A stretch of 64,000 bases of DNA, taken from assembly GCA_033026295.1 (NCBI GenBank), contig CM065179.1, positions 22,871,275 through 22,935,274 of the forward strand. The letters run 5' to 3'. Position 1 is the first letter of the stretch. Each line of letters begins with the position of its first letter. Below, piece after piece: positions 50,831-62,555 of this stretch. The notes beneath the pieces were generated by a model that worked only from the letters and a program-made list of their open reading frames with translations, was not told where the DNA came from and searched no databases. The position numbers were made by a program, and so were the translations under genes. The DNA is from Channa striata. Lineage: Eukaryota > Chordata > Actinopteri > Anabantiformes > Channidae.

Positions 50831-52894
50831 TAATTAAAATAGGAAATTATTAGCTGAATGAACATCAGTATATGAGTTCATACTGAAGAGTTCACTAATC
50901 ACCATCATGCTGATAAGGTGGTGTTTAACTGGCCAGGTTTGCTGTCAAGTCCCGAGGATGCCAGGCTTAAGTGTCAGATCAGTAAAGGTAGAATTGTGTA
51001 GGTTATAATAATGACATATTGTTTCAAGAGGTGCTACTTCAGTTTTCTGTTCATTTTGGATGCACTAATTTGGAATAATTTCAGAGATGTTTTTTACCAA
51101 TATTTTGTCCACCCTTTTCAAATCCTCTATATGAGTAAGTGCAGTAAGTATAAGTAAAGTGTCTGTGTCTGGTGAGTGTCTGGTGTTCAGAATTTGTATG
51201 TAAAAAACACATACATTATAAATGTGTCTCATTTATAAATTGAGAAATACATTTATCCAAACCTGCTCGTCAGTTACACAGAAAGCAAAACAGTCGGGCT
51301 AGCTGCGAATGAGGAGACGTCAGGTCAGTCTGTGTTTTTGTTCAACAGTGTAATTCACTGCTATTGAGCGGACGGAACGCCAGCTGCACCTGCAAATTAC
51401 CTCACTCACTAACCGATCGTACCACTCCAGCTTCGAGTGCAAAATGAGTCACACTGAAAATAACAATTGTTTTGGTAAACCCAACACCTGCCAGTTGACT
51501 TAACTTGGTGTATAAACAGATTTTTTTTCTCAATTTTCTCTCTCAGTATCTAATCATTGTATGATCCTGCAACAAATCAAATGGTTATGAGGATGGAGAG
51601 CAAACACACTTTGTTTCGGCAGAGGAGCTTTGGCTGGATGAACAGGTGTTATGGATGAATACCACTGCAGCTAAGAGCGCGGCTCAACCCCACACTGCAC
51701 TGAGTAATTCATTTTAAAATAAGCGATTTGGACCACTAAAGCAAATCGTGAGAATAAAATACATTGGTGAGTTTTTTCATTTATAAGAATATGATTAAAG
51801 TCAAGATCCCCAATGTGTAGTAAATCACTTTACCACTCTCTTTAATTAAAGAGAAATTAAGAATCCAGGTGGTGAGTTCCATGCAGGTATTTTTACTCAG
51901 CGTTCGGTGCTGGTGCCTATAATTTATTAGTTTGACTAATATTTAATTGTAAAAAACTTCATTGAAGTTTTAATACATGCACTTTGGGAGTTTTAATGTA
52001 TTTGTTCCAGTTTTATTTAGCCAAAGTTTCAAGGTCAAGCGATACTCTGTGACATTGGTGGAAAAGTGAGAACACTTTTAGATGCTTTACAGGAGCCTCT
52101 AACCTACTTATTTGGGTTTGTTGGAAGAATACATGCTGTAGAGTTGATGTAATGCTGGAAAATACAAATCCAAGACTGAGGGCAAAATATTTGATAAATA
52201 ATAATAAAGATCATGATAAGATTAATAATAAACAAACCAACCTTATAATGTGATTTTCCACTTACCAACAAAAAATAGACAACAGGAAAAAACATGCATT
52301 TGAACATTTTCTGGATGTGAAGATACATGCAAAGGATCCACTGGGACGCACCATCAGTGATGATGATGATGACAAGACACCCTCAGCCAGGCGGCCCAGC
52401 CAGGGATGGTCAGTCCCTGACTTGACTCCCAGTAGCAGTGGTCTAAAGCCATCTTGAGGCTCTCTCTGCAACCTCTGTAACCCCTGAAATTCAAAGCATA
52501 TTCAAAAATGTACAGTGAGTGGCCTGAAAAGCCTCAAGAACCCACTTCTATTGGCTTGCAGCAACCATGACACCCTTCCCTTCACCCGTTGCTCCAGATG
52601 ATCCTTGCACGTTGCATGGTTTCTCTTGTGGGGCTCCTGCTTGGATCTTTCCAGGAGTTAGTTCTATCATGATAATTTGTTTTGTGTTGTCTAAGAGATC
52701 AAAAATATGTGGGTGCTGTGCTGTAGTGGTGATGTGTGCCTGTAGGTTGCCTGTGCAGGTTGACTATCATCTACCTGTCTTGTGCGGTGTGAATTTGGCC
52801 TACTGGTGATCAGTATAGACTCTATGTATGGACGTTGACTTGACTGGGTAGGACATCACAGATAGGAATTTTACATAATAGGGTTCTGCCTGAC
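50831..52894. other. Non-coding, probably partly old transposon sequence
   Basis: No gene is recognised. A short (GAT)n tract lies near 52357-52371. The interval 52340-52800 is less AT-rich than its surroundings and has the look of degraded retroelement sequence, but I cannot name a family. Confidence 0.4.
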
Positions 52895-53065
52895 GTAGGG
52901 GTGGCGGTGGTTCAGTAGCAAGACACTGAACCTTGAACTGTCCACCCTGGTCCCCAAGCCTGGTAGAAATTGAGGAGAAGAAGGGCATATGGTGTAAAAA
53001 CTGTGCCAGATCCACATGCGGACAAATGATCTGGTAAGGCCACCCTGAAATTTTGGGGGAAGGAC
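52895..53065 (+). repeat. tRNA-derived SINE, diverged copy
   Basis: An A-box-like ggtggttcagtagcaagaca (52907-52926) is followed by tggtccccaagcctggtaga, gaagaagggcatatggtgta, aaaactgtgccagatccaca and tgcggacaaatgatctg. The tail matches the SINE at 3259-3522 (cccaagcctgg...ggcaggaagg...gcgtaaaa) and retains the downstream 'tgccaaatccacatgcggac' part better than that copy does. The B box is not visible. Confidence 0.65.
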
Positions 53066-53329
53066 ACAGGGGGTGGGGTTCTGCCTGTCAAACACCAGAC
53101 CAGGTAACCATGCTCTGCTTGACCTTGTTCAATCCCTTGTTGTCTCATTGCAACAGCCACACTGATGTGTACATCCTTAATGCCTGCTCACACTTCTTCT
53201 TGGATATGGTGGGGCCTTCCTTTCCCCAGGGTTTTGTCAGCGCAGAGCTTAAGAATGTTGCCTAATCCTGGCCATCCAGTTGTCAAGGTTCTCAACATTG
53301 CATTGTGCCTTAGCCAAGACTCAGCCCAT

Positions 53330-53500
53330 TCAAATCAATTCAACTTTATTTATATAGCGCCAATTCACAACAATGACCTCTCAACGCACTTTACATTATA
53401 ACACCAAGAATATACAGATATGTAGAGAAAACCCATGACCCCAACAACTCCTCCTTGAGCAGCTAGAGGCAACAGTGAGGAGGAAAACTCCCATTCCCAG
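53330..53500 (+). repeat. Dispersed fish repeat ('tttatttatatagcgcc' type)
   Basis: The text caattcaactttatttatat, agcgccaattcacaacaa, ctctcaacgcactttaca, then aacaactcctccttgagc, agaggcaacagtgaggagg and aaaactccc follows a very common teleost interspersed repeat. The family class is not assigned here. Confidence 0.7.
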
Positions 53501-54439
53501 TGCAGCTGTTTGTGTGAACGTCTCATGCAGGGCTAATTTGTCTACACTGGTTGTTCAAGATTCTAACTTATTAGTGGCAAGCAGCTGTATGTCTGGTGCT
53601 ACATTCAAAGACCTTTCCTAGGCTTCTGATTGGCTTTTCAGTGATAAGTTAAATGACACTGCCATCCATTGATAACTGAAACTTGTCTTTAATTTTATCC
53701 CTCTTGACCAATAGAGACCTGGGCTGGCTTGGCTAATCCTGATCCTTGCTCACGTAATAACCTTGTCAGGGCCACAGAAGATCCGTTCAATGCATGAGAC
53801 TGAAGTTAATGTCACAGTGTGTGTCGATATAATTATTCTCATAGAGGAGGTTTGTCCGGTCATAAGACAAAAGGCTGAATCGGAATCTTACTATCGAAAC
53901 TGAGCAGTGATAATGATTCTAAAGTCCTTAAAATAGTAGGTGTCTTTTTACTGCCTGACAACAGTCCCTCTTCACTAGATGGTTCACTGGATGTTCCAGA
54001 AGAGTCAAGGGAGCTCTATTCTGCTTGGTTCTGGTGTTGAGTTTGCTTTCAATGGCTCCTCCACCTCCTCCAACCACCTCAGTTCTTTCCAACTGGGTTC
54101 ACTCATGTCAAACTTTACTTTTGAGGCTGGTATGTGTATAATAGGCCTGTGGTGGCCAACTCCTCTTCTCCTGGGTTAGGGTCAGGGTTAAAGGTAGTTA
54201 CGGCTGTTACCACTGTGCTTACTCCCTACCAGTTCTTTAACGAACCCAAAGGTGTTTGCAGTGAAAGCAGCTTGCTTATTGGCTCTCCCTTTCTGCCTTG
54301 CTTTCTGTGCTACTCAGCTCTACATAGGGTGGGGTCATAAGCTTTCTTCTGAGAATGTCACAAAGTTCATCCTGTGATGATGCTGTTAATACTTAATCAT
54401 TGCATAAATTAACTTCATATGACATCATAACTTTTCCTA
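53501..54439. other. Non-coding, repeat-flanked sequence of unknown type
   Basis: The stretch lies between a dispersed repeat and a retrotransposon tail and may be old transposon-derived DNA. No family-level match or coding domain is recognised. Confidence 0.4.
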
Positions 54440-54520
54440 ATCACCTACCCCCGGCAGTCTTTTTCCTTCCTTCAAGCTCGGGTCCTCTACCAGAGGCCTG
54501 GGAGCTTGAGGGTCCTGTGA
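54440..54520 (-). pseudogene. Non-LTR retrotransposon 3' fragment (end of reverse-transcriptase ORF)
   Basis: On the minus strand the frame ends in TLKLPGLW followed by a TAG stop (54487-54489). This tail is familiar from fish and invertebrate non-LTR retrotransposon polyproteins. The DNA reads cgggtcctctaccagaggcc and tgggagcttgagggtcctgt (plus strand), close to the usual family text. Upstream coding sequence is lost or unrecognisable within a few dozen bases, so this is a 5'-truncated relic. The exact clade is not assigned. Confidence 0.6.
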
Positions 54521-54849
54521 AAATTAAAGATTTCCTTAAAAGGTCTATATGATAGAGATATGCTGTAACTGGATGTAATCAGGACAGAAGACTCAGTGGA
54601 AGGTCCATCTGCTCCAAGAAAACTAGTACTTGATAGTACTTGAGTGTATTCATAACAGAAGACTTTCAGTTCCTGAACTGCATGAGTGGATAAAAGAAAA
54701 GAGAAAGGTTGACAAATTGGAAAAGAATGTTGCTGTAGGCCAAGATCCACAAAAAGTTGACTTTATATGATTGAACAAAGTTTGAGGTGTCTGAATCTAA
54801 GCGAAGAATGTGTCAGAATGAGAGCTCATGATTGATGATAGATACCTGC

Positions 54850-55245
54850 CTACTACTGTCACTGAAGCATGAAGGTATAAATGTGATGATCTGTGGATGT
54901 TTTGGGGATGAGAGAGAAGGCGATCTGCATCATGTGCAAGGCATCCTCAATCACCATTAATACCACTACATACTGAAGAGGCATGTCATTCTCTGAGCAA
55001 CAAATTATTGGAGTTCGTTTTAGGAATTATCTGCAGAAAAAAATAGCTGCTGGAACACTCTTGGTGATAGCTTGGCCAGCTCAATCACCATACATGAAAC
55101 CCATTAAGCTGCTGTGGGAGAAGCTGGACCGAAGAGTCCGGGAACGCCGGCTAACCAGCACAGCAGACCTTTTTGGAGGCTCTGCAGAAGGCCTGGGAGG
55201 AAATCACACATGAAGAATTGCAAAAACTGATCAGTAGAATGCTAT
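54850..55245 (+). pseudogene. Tc1-like transposase remnant (C-terminal half), inactive
   Basis: The translation follows the C-terminal catalytic region of Tc1-family transposases: VMICGCFG near 54880-54906 (usual VMVWGCFG), then GDLHHVQGILN, then WPAQSPYMKPIKLLWEKLDR (about 55073-55132), then RVRERRLTSTADLF. Damage is plain. There is an in-frame TAA at 54958-54960. The stretch that normally carries the second catalytic aspartate (the QQDNDPKH region) is deleted. The third catalytic residue, normally glutamate in NPIE, is lysine (MKPIK, 55097-55111). A frameshift at the T5 run near 55169-55174 separates the final LEALQKAWEEITHEELQK segment. The N-terminal DNA-binding half is absent or unrecognisable. 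Confidence 0.9.
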
Positions 55246-56689
55246 ATACAATTTATCAGTGAGTTATTGCTGCAAAAAAAGTTTGTTTTGTTGATTGTTT
55301 GATGTGACTGGAGCTACTCTTTAATTATTAAATTCTGTACTGTTTAATTTCAAGCTTTCATTTGAAAGTGTTCATATTTTATTTAGAACATCACCACAAA
55401 TTATCAACGAACAAGAACATTTGGGTTGTAAAATCATGAGTAATCCTCTTTAAAACCCTCACAGTACCTCTGCAGTATGGTCTATTTTTATTTTAATTAA
55501 AGGTTTGAGTGACATCGCGATCATCTCATGCCAGAAAACTTTTATTTCATGAATTCTAATCTGATCCCTGCCACAGAGAATGAGCGAGCTCATGCTGGCT
55601 TCTTAACTGCTGACACTGCCGGTCAACGAGATGATTTTTTCCTCTCCACGGGTGTTTCTCAACTTGAAATGGAAAGCATTGGCAGGACTTAAATTGGTGG
55701 CATTTTGTGGTCTTTAAAGAAAGGGGACTCATTAAAACTTACCCAGAGAAGTCTTCAAGTTTCCTCCATCATTAGCCAATGTAACAGGAGATAAGACAAG
55801 TATAATTATAGATCTGGGTGACTTGTGTGTTGTCAATTTAAAAGTGATGGAGCTGCGTAATCCACAACCTTGTAATATGACCCATTGCCCTGCAGCGTCA
55901 TCCCTGTTTTTAATGAGTGTTAGCCTGAGCAGAGGTATACTCACAGAGTTGGTCTCTGCCGATACGTACGCGTGATATTACTTCTGTTGTAAATCACCCG
56001 CTGCTCATTTTGTCACTCCCAAGCCTTGTTGCCTATTTTGTATAATATGACTTACATTATACTGGAAATATCTGAAAATGTCCACCCTGCAAGTACACAA
56101 ACATTATCAGAATCAACAGCTAGTGTGAAGCTGCAATCTCTCTCTCTTGCCTGCTGTCATTTTACATACTCATTTGTAATTTTAAATTTCTACTTTAAAT
56201 TTCTGATTTCTAATCCTCTGAATATTGACGACCACTGTCAGAAGAAATAAAAATAGTCATTTAACAAATCACTTCTCTGCAGTGAACAATATGTGAAACT
56301 GAGGCCAATACTAACTGAGGGCTAAGTAACATCAACAGCTACAGTCTACCTTCATATTTAGTTATATAAAGTTGTTTTATTCAACAATAAATATTTTATT
56401 GGGTTAATTGTACTTTCTATGTTTGGGAATTTGGAAAATTGAGAAATAAGTGTCCTATAAAAAAGTTATTAAGGTGGAAACACAAGTAACTTCGTTGTAA
56501 TGTCTAGGCAGCTGTTACAGTGCTTGTGCGTGATAACTCACCTACACTCACAATGTCTCCTTTCTGTCCCGATATGGATTTATTTGTTACAATGACTACA
56601 AGAATAGCAGAAATTGGTCACCTAGTATTGACATTATGGCAATACATTCCTAGATTTTACGGAGAAAGTCACAGAATAAAATATTTGAT
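55246..56689. other. Non-coding sequence between two Tc1 relics
   Basis: AT-rich DNA that probably includes the 3' untranslated part of the first Tc1 copy (55246-55450) and unassigned sequence. The interval 55550-56000 is repeat-free. No gene is recognised. Confidence 0.45.
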
Positions 56690-56950
56690 ATTCATGTCGT
56701 CTTTAGCAGTGAGGACATTGTGTACAAGAGTTTCAAAAAGAATTTTACATTTGGACTCGCCAGACCACAGGAAAGTTTTCCACTTCACCTCAGTCCATTT
56801 TAAATGAGCTCAGGAATTCATGGATGTGGTGGTTTCTTAGCATGGTAGAGTTTTAACTTGATCTTGTGGATGCAGAGACAAACTCTCTCCACTGTTTTTT
56901 TTTTTTTTTTTTTTTTTGCATTGCCACCTGAGGACACAACGATCACAACA
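56690..56950 (-). pseudogene. Second Tc1-like transposase remnant, opposite strand
   Basis: Reading the minus strand from 56950 down gives a weak match to the region before the catalytic core, then an A23 homopolymer insertion (T23 on plus, 56895-56917), then IHKIKLKLYHAKKPP (about 56833-56877; usual IHKCQLKLYHAKKKP). After a frame change it continues AHLKWTEVKWKTFLWSGES and on through KILFETLVHNVLTAKDDM. The first catalytic aspartate, normally in WSDES, is glycine (codon at 56759-56761). The copy is truncated at both ends and belongs to a different Tc1 subgroup from the 54850-55245 copy. Confidence 0.85.
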
Positions 56951-57179
56951 CAGAAAGCACATATAAGCTTTTCCAGATAAACTGGTATAAAAGTGTGCAC
57001 ATCACACATATTGTAAGACCATATGTACACACAGTTTTCACTAGCAGATGTAATAAGATGAGATGAGTAGCAATGACACCCACATTTAAAGCTTAAATTT
57101 AAATCATTGTTTGAATTTTTCATTTTCACAGCAATTGTCAGTGTTTTTTTAATCCATAATTGTGACGTGGCCAATTTCT

Positions 57180-58239
57180 ACTTTTCAGAGTGGAGCAGGC
57201 ACATATATCTATATGGAAACTGATATTTAAGAGTTTTTCTAATCAGATTCATGATCCATTTTGGGAATGAGGTTCCTTTACAAAGTGGTATATTAAGAAA
57301 AAACTAAAGAGTGTGCAATACTAATAAGGTATAGTTTACATAATTTCATAATTTTTATTTTCTGAAAAGTGGGTTTGTACAGAGAATTGTCCTCCGTATG
57401 CATCATCCACATACCATCACACCTTTGGAAGTTGGCCAGAATTTACTCTCAACAGATACACATATATAGTTGAGGTGGAATTGAATGTTGGCTGTTTTAT
57501 GCTTCAGGTCACTGTTAACTAGACAGTCTCACAATTTGAATCTTTGTTAGAGTGCCGTGAGAGAGTTATCCAAATTACACGCACAGCAATATTAACTGTG
57601 CTTTAATTGCCACAAGCAAATTTTGTAGGAGAAACTAAAAAGAAACAAAAATATATATTGTTATAAAACCATAATTTAAATTTGCGCTTATATTTCTTCG
57701 ATCTTCAATCTAAAGTTCGATCTAAACTTTAGTTACAACTATCGTGAGTTATTTCCTCACATAATTTGGGAAACACTAAGCGTGATTAAACATTAGAGGA
57801 CATGGCTCACATAGGCGTTTTACCATAAAATTGCAATCACCCCCTGAAAACACATCAAAAAGAGAAGAAAAAGAAGCTGCACAGAAGTGCCACACATGTG
57901 GTCGAGGGTTTAAAAAATTAGCAATGCTCAACTGGAACGGAAGTAGCTTGCAGTGACTGCCACAGCAGAGTTCCTCTAATCATATGTAACATCTACCTTT
58001 GGAACGTAGCGGAGGGAGTTTACAATAAGCTTAACCCCTACTTTTATATTGCACTCAGCAGGTTTCCCCCTCCATGTTGGGCACTTTGAACACTATTTTG
58101 TTATTCTGACTTCACTTGGTTTAATAATCTGCAGTTCCCTGTTTTCTTTTTTTTTTTTTGTGGAACTCTACCTCGCAGGCCTTTGATGTTTTGGGAAATA
58201 CACACTGTAGCCGCTTTAGTCCGCTGATGTTTGATGGTT
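57180..58239. other. Non-coding AT-rich sequence
   Basis: No gene is recognised. An 8-bp inverted repeat (ctaaagtt 57710-57717, aactttag 57725-57732) overlaps a repeated word ttcgatct (57697-57704 and 57716-57723). A T-run lies near 58147-58160. Confidence 0.5.
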
Positions 58240-58660
58240 TAACTATTAAACCTTCCAACAGAAAACTCTTAACATGGAGGTTAAGGTTCCGGACTTTCGC
58301 TGATTTCTAAGCATGGCTAAAATATAACTCGAGCAACATCATCAAGATTTTTGTAAGGTCGTGGAAGGTAATTTGTTGTTGGTGAGAGAAAGTGGGGGAA
58401 AGTTCCCTCCCACTGACCCGTTTGATATCAAACAACGGAGGTTGCTTGAGAATTTGGCAGCCTTCGTGGCGCGGCACATTTGGTGAGGGCCGAACTTTCA
58501 GGAGGTCTGTGAAAATGTGGGAAGCGAACGCCGGGAAGTGGATGAGAATTAATTGAACTCTGTACATAATTTTGTGTCAATGGCCTCCTCTGTCCCTGCA
58601 CTAAGGACTGAAAAAGAAACGGGGTTCGATTGCTCAATATTCATCTACATTTTTTCCCCT
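58240..58660. promoter_or_regulatory. Candidate conserved non-coding element
   Basis: A repeat-free block with several CpGs and words such as gtttgatatcaaacaacg (58420-58437, containing the palindrome tttgatatcaaa), gagaattaattgaactc and cataattttgtgtcaatgg. Short minus-strand frames overlap it without signatures. Regulatory status is inferred. Confidence 0.3.
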
Positions 58661-60169
58661 GGATAGACACAATATGGTGGGCTTAATTAACTTCTCTCAA
58701 AGGTGAAGCAGGGCACACCATCTGCTGTGAGACAATCACATTTGAATGCCTCTCTGAATAATCCCGTTACTCTATTAAAGCAATGCAAGGAAATAGAAGT
58801 CTGTGTAGAAAGTACAAAACTTCTCAATCATATATTGCTTTAGAAAAAAAACATCTTTTTTGCATTAACTACTGTGTTTTGGTAGTTATGCACTGCAGCT
58901 TTATGCTTCTAGCAAAGAAGCTAAAGTTGAATAAAGTTAAATAAAGAATTTTAAAAAACACCTGTAAAAAAAAAGAAGAAGAAGAACATTCTACCACAAA
59001 ATAAGCATCTTAGACCTTTTCAGCCCAGACCGCTTGGACATCTTTCTCCAAAAATGTCCTACATGTTATGGCGAGACAATTAGAATTCTTTAATATATCT
59101 GAAGGACCACACATTGCAATCAAGGACCTGCTGAACTTGCCCTAAAGCCGGGTCATTATTTGATCTTTGTGCATCTTAATCTGATTATCTCATTGTGGAG
59201 GTAAACTTCAGACTCAATCTTGTTAGCAGCTGGCCAAGATGGATTACGACGGCCAGTGAGGTGGAAAATGAACTGAGCAGTTCAGCTTTGGCCTTGCTCT
59301 CTTTCAAGATACTCCCCAACACTACTTCAACTCCTTCTGCTTTTCTTTCTGCTGGCCCTTCAAACGAGATTTTATCCTCAGGAAAAGCATTGGGAACCCC
59401 CCCTCCTCCTCCTCTCCACACCCCCTTTCTTTATCTCTGATGCTTTAACTAAGCGAGGACAATGGCAAAAAATCCTGACCTCTCCTAAACATTCAGATAT
59501 TCAGACACAGCGTGTTATGAGAAGATGGTAAAGTGGCTAAAAACCCCGACTACAAAAAAAGACGTATCTCGCCCTAAAAGGCTAAACTCTAAGACGTTGC
59601 GTTCAGCGGTCGTTGGGCCATTTTGACCCAAACATGCAGCAACCCAATAGGTCGAAAGAGGTATGCGTTGCCTCGATTCTCATCTTAAATGAAGAGGGTT
59701 GGTTTTTTGCCCCCCCCCCCTCCTTAAATTATGCAAATGCCTTAGATGTGTGGTCCCGCTTAAGACACTCAGTTTTGCTTGTGGTCTTATTGCGGTATTG
59801 AGTGCCTTTACAGTGAATGCACACCACAGTCCAAAGCACAAAAAGTCCCCCTAAAGGCTGAAAGGAGTTCAAAGCATTCAAAAGACAAAAAGGACTAAGC
59901 TGGGATTTTTTTATGTACACTGAAAAGCAGAATAAAATATAAGTTCCCTATTGGTGCCTGTTATGGCAGTGGCACCCATATTAAAGTATTATGTTACGAC
60001 ACAGAGGCCGCCTGAAAATTTTCTTGTGCACCATATGCAAAGAAGAAATGAGAATATCTTAGAAAGGCGGCGATTTTGTAACATGAACCACTGAATGCTC
60101 TTTTTGACTCACCATTGAGGGAACAAGGAATTCAAAAGAGGTTATATTCGATCAGGTTTTCTGCCTCAA
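58661..60169. other. Non-coding unique sequence
   Basis: No gene is recognised. Low-complexity spots include a GAA-rich run near 58970-58986 and a C10 run near 59711-59720. An ATGCAAAT octamer lies at 59731-59738. Confidence 0.5.
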
Positions 60170-60720
60170 TAGGTTATAATCACTCCTAAAGTATTGAGCA
60201 CTACACAGAGAAGAGAGCTTCTAAGGAGGCTAATCAGCAGGTTTTCTCCCTATTATCGTTTCCCATCTGAGGGTAACAGCGCACAGAAGTACCCCCTTCT
60301 ATTGATTATCTGGACTGGAATTTAAATATTAATACACTGCCCGGCCCTGCTTGGCACTCTCTCTAGAGCTGGGCTGCATGGCAAAGCACTCATTCCCCAG
60401 ATTAAAAACCCCCTCGTTTTTTTTTTTTTTTTTTTTAAAGCACAATCCTGCTCTCTTTTCAGCTATAAGAAAAAACTTCAAGGGGGGAAGTTGAGAGGAG
60501 AAAGGGGCCAGAGCTTCTGTGTCTCTGCCGTGAATTCAAAGACGACACTTTTCCTTCGGGCTTGGGTCTGCTGAAGATGCAGGAATCACAAGGCAGCCAT
60601 TTAACCACAGCTGTCTGCTTTAGAGCGCGGCAGACCGAGGAGTCTGACTATCTTCCGTTTGGCTGGATGACAATTCATTGAGCTTTTAGTACATTTTAGC
60701 ACATGAATTGTAGTAGAAAG
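60170..60720. promoter_or_regulatory. Candidate conserved non-coding block interrupted by a T20 run
   Basis: The interval 60170-60415 is repeat-free with taatcagcag, cccattatcg-like and tggaatttaaatattaatac words. A T20 homopolymer follows at 60417-60436, and 60500-60680 resumes repeat-free texture. Regulatory status is inferred only. Confidence 0.27.
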
Positions 60721-62319
60721 CCAGGCGAAAGATCCAAAACCAAAGCACTAAAGCAAAAGTTGACAATATCAACACCATCAGCTCGAAATGGCTGAGTGCG
60801 TTCTAGAAGCAGATGAGCTAAATATAATGTGATCGTTTCTGGTATGTTCTGTATATTACATCCACGAGCCCAACGAGTGTTGTCCACTCGACCTTGTGAA
60901 TGAGCACATTTGCCTTTAGGGGCTGGTTCTGCACAGAGGGGACAGAAGCGTGTTGACATCGGTATTTGTGGGGCAACGCAAACACACAAGTTACGGCCCC
61001 ACTTGACCCAAAAACAGTGATCCACAACAGAAAGGATAATGTGTAGGATGAACTGAATACGAGCAGAAATGTGGTGTTATTGAGATAAACAGTTAAATCA
61101 AATTTCTCTTGTAGAAAACAACATAACAAGCACACTGACTTAACTTTAAATATTCAAGTGATTTAACACACTATTCCATTCCACCATATGTCGCCTCAAT
61201 ATATATATACCCAGGTGTTGTTTTCCCTGTTCACATTATGAGTCAGAGGAAAGGCTCAAATCCCGGAGTAATCCTTGAAGATCCTTGTAATGAAGAGCTC
61301 AAGTCAGAGCACAAGAAGCACGCTAAGTCCCCACCTCATACAGTGAGAGAGATGTCCATTAATACACCTACGCTGATTTGTATTCACTCTAGTCGAGGTT
61401 CATTGAAAGAAATAAAAAACGTTGGGCCGCAACCAGTCAACCAGCTCTTTTCACTCTGAAATTGGATCCTATAGCTACAAAAAGCCTCGCCTCTCTGTAC
61501 GAGACGTACTGAGGCTGACAGTAATAGAAACTGCTGCAGAATTTAGAATGACTCTCCACTGAAGAAGTGATAGCATTGTTTCTGCAGCCGGTGTGTTTTG
61601 ACTATAATGTGTTTTTTGTTTACATGATGATGAAGCAAACAAATCTTCCATTTTAATAAGAAGCCGCAAGATGGCGCTAATATGGAATGAATAGTTTGTT
61701 TTCTGCTTTATTTATGAGACTAACATAAGATATCAGTCTTGAGATTAGTCAGCAGTAGCTAAAGATGTCCAACACCTAAGACATAGACAGTTAACACAGT
61801 GTATGCCTTTTGGTTTACTCATACAAATAATTTTGCATTTAGTTATCTGGCAAACTGTGAAATAGAACTTTTGATTGCCAGTGCTTTGCCAGACACTGTC
61901 CATAAAAAAGCTGGTCCAACCACCATCTTTTTGCTAAACCTAACTACGTAGTTTTTGTGTCACTACCAATTCAGACCAAAATGGTTCCATAATTTAAACC
62001 AGGTGTTCATAACCAGCCACCGGTAGCGTGCTACATGTATCTAACCATGTCTTATGCCAAGGGGTGCTCTCTCAGCGGGTGCTGCTACAGATCACATAAG
62101 GGAAATTATCCTAATTAACACAGATACAGTTCAAATGGCTAGTTTGAAACCTAATGAAACTGTATCATATCTTCTCTTTTTCTAATTTTATTTTTCATTA
62201 TCTGATATACACTACTACTTTTTTGATAATTATGCAGTTTATGTGTCATTGTGCTCAGAAATGAAAGCAAAGAACAAACAACTGATGTTTAAAAAGAAAT
62301 CATGGAAACAATTTATGAG
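60721..62319. other. Non-coding unique sequence with a small repeat fragment
   Basis: No gene is recognised. A (TA)n word lies near 61199-61209. Near 61935-61954 gctaaacctaactacgtagt resembles a dispersed fish repeat (see 10655-10725). Open frames reach only about 109 codons. Confidence 0.5.
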
Positions 62320-62555
62320 CCAAAATGTATTCTAAACTTTTGACTCATCAAAGTGGCCACCTTTGGCAGATTTAAAAGCTGAACACACCCATGGCTTCTT
62401 TCTACAATCAAATATTCTTCAGAAAGTTCTGCCCAACTCTGTTTCAGAAGTTCCCATAATTGTGAGGCACTTGTAAGTTGCTTTGCTTTCATTCTTTTTT
62501 CCAGTTCATACCAACCCAGCTCGGGGTTTAACTCCAGAGACTGTGCCGGTCAGTC
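62320..62555. mobile_element. Non-autonomous DNA-transposon fragment (common teleost element)
   Basis: The text attctaaacttttgactcat and caaagtggccacctttggca is followed by agaagttcccataattgtga, gcacttgtaagttgctttgc, ttcattc and accaacccagctcggggttt. It parallels a widespread fish element reading 'aaacttttgactcctcaaagtagccaccctttg...ggagttcccacatatgctgagcacttgttggctgctttt'. It is diverged and truncated, and no transposase frame survives. The superfamily is not assigned. Confidence 0.55.

Noticed and set aside
52340..52860. Possible retroelement coding sequence
   Set aside because: Composition differs from the flanks, but no reverse transcriptase, integrase or protease motif could be read in any frame.
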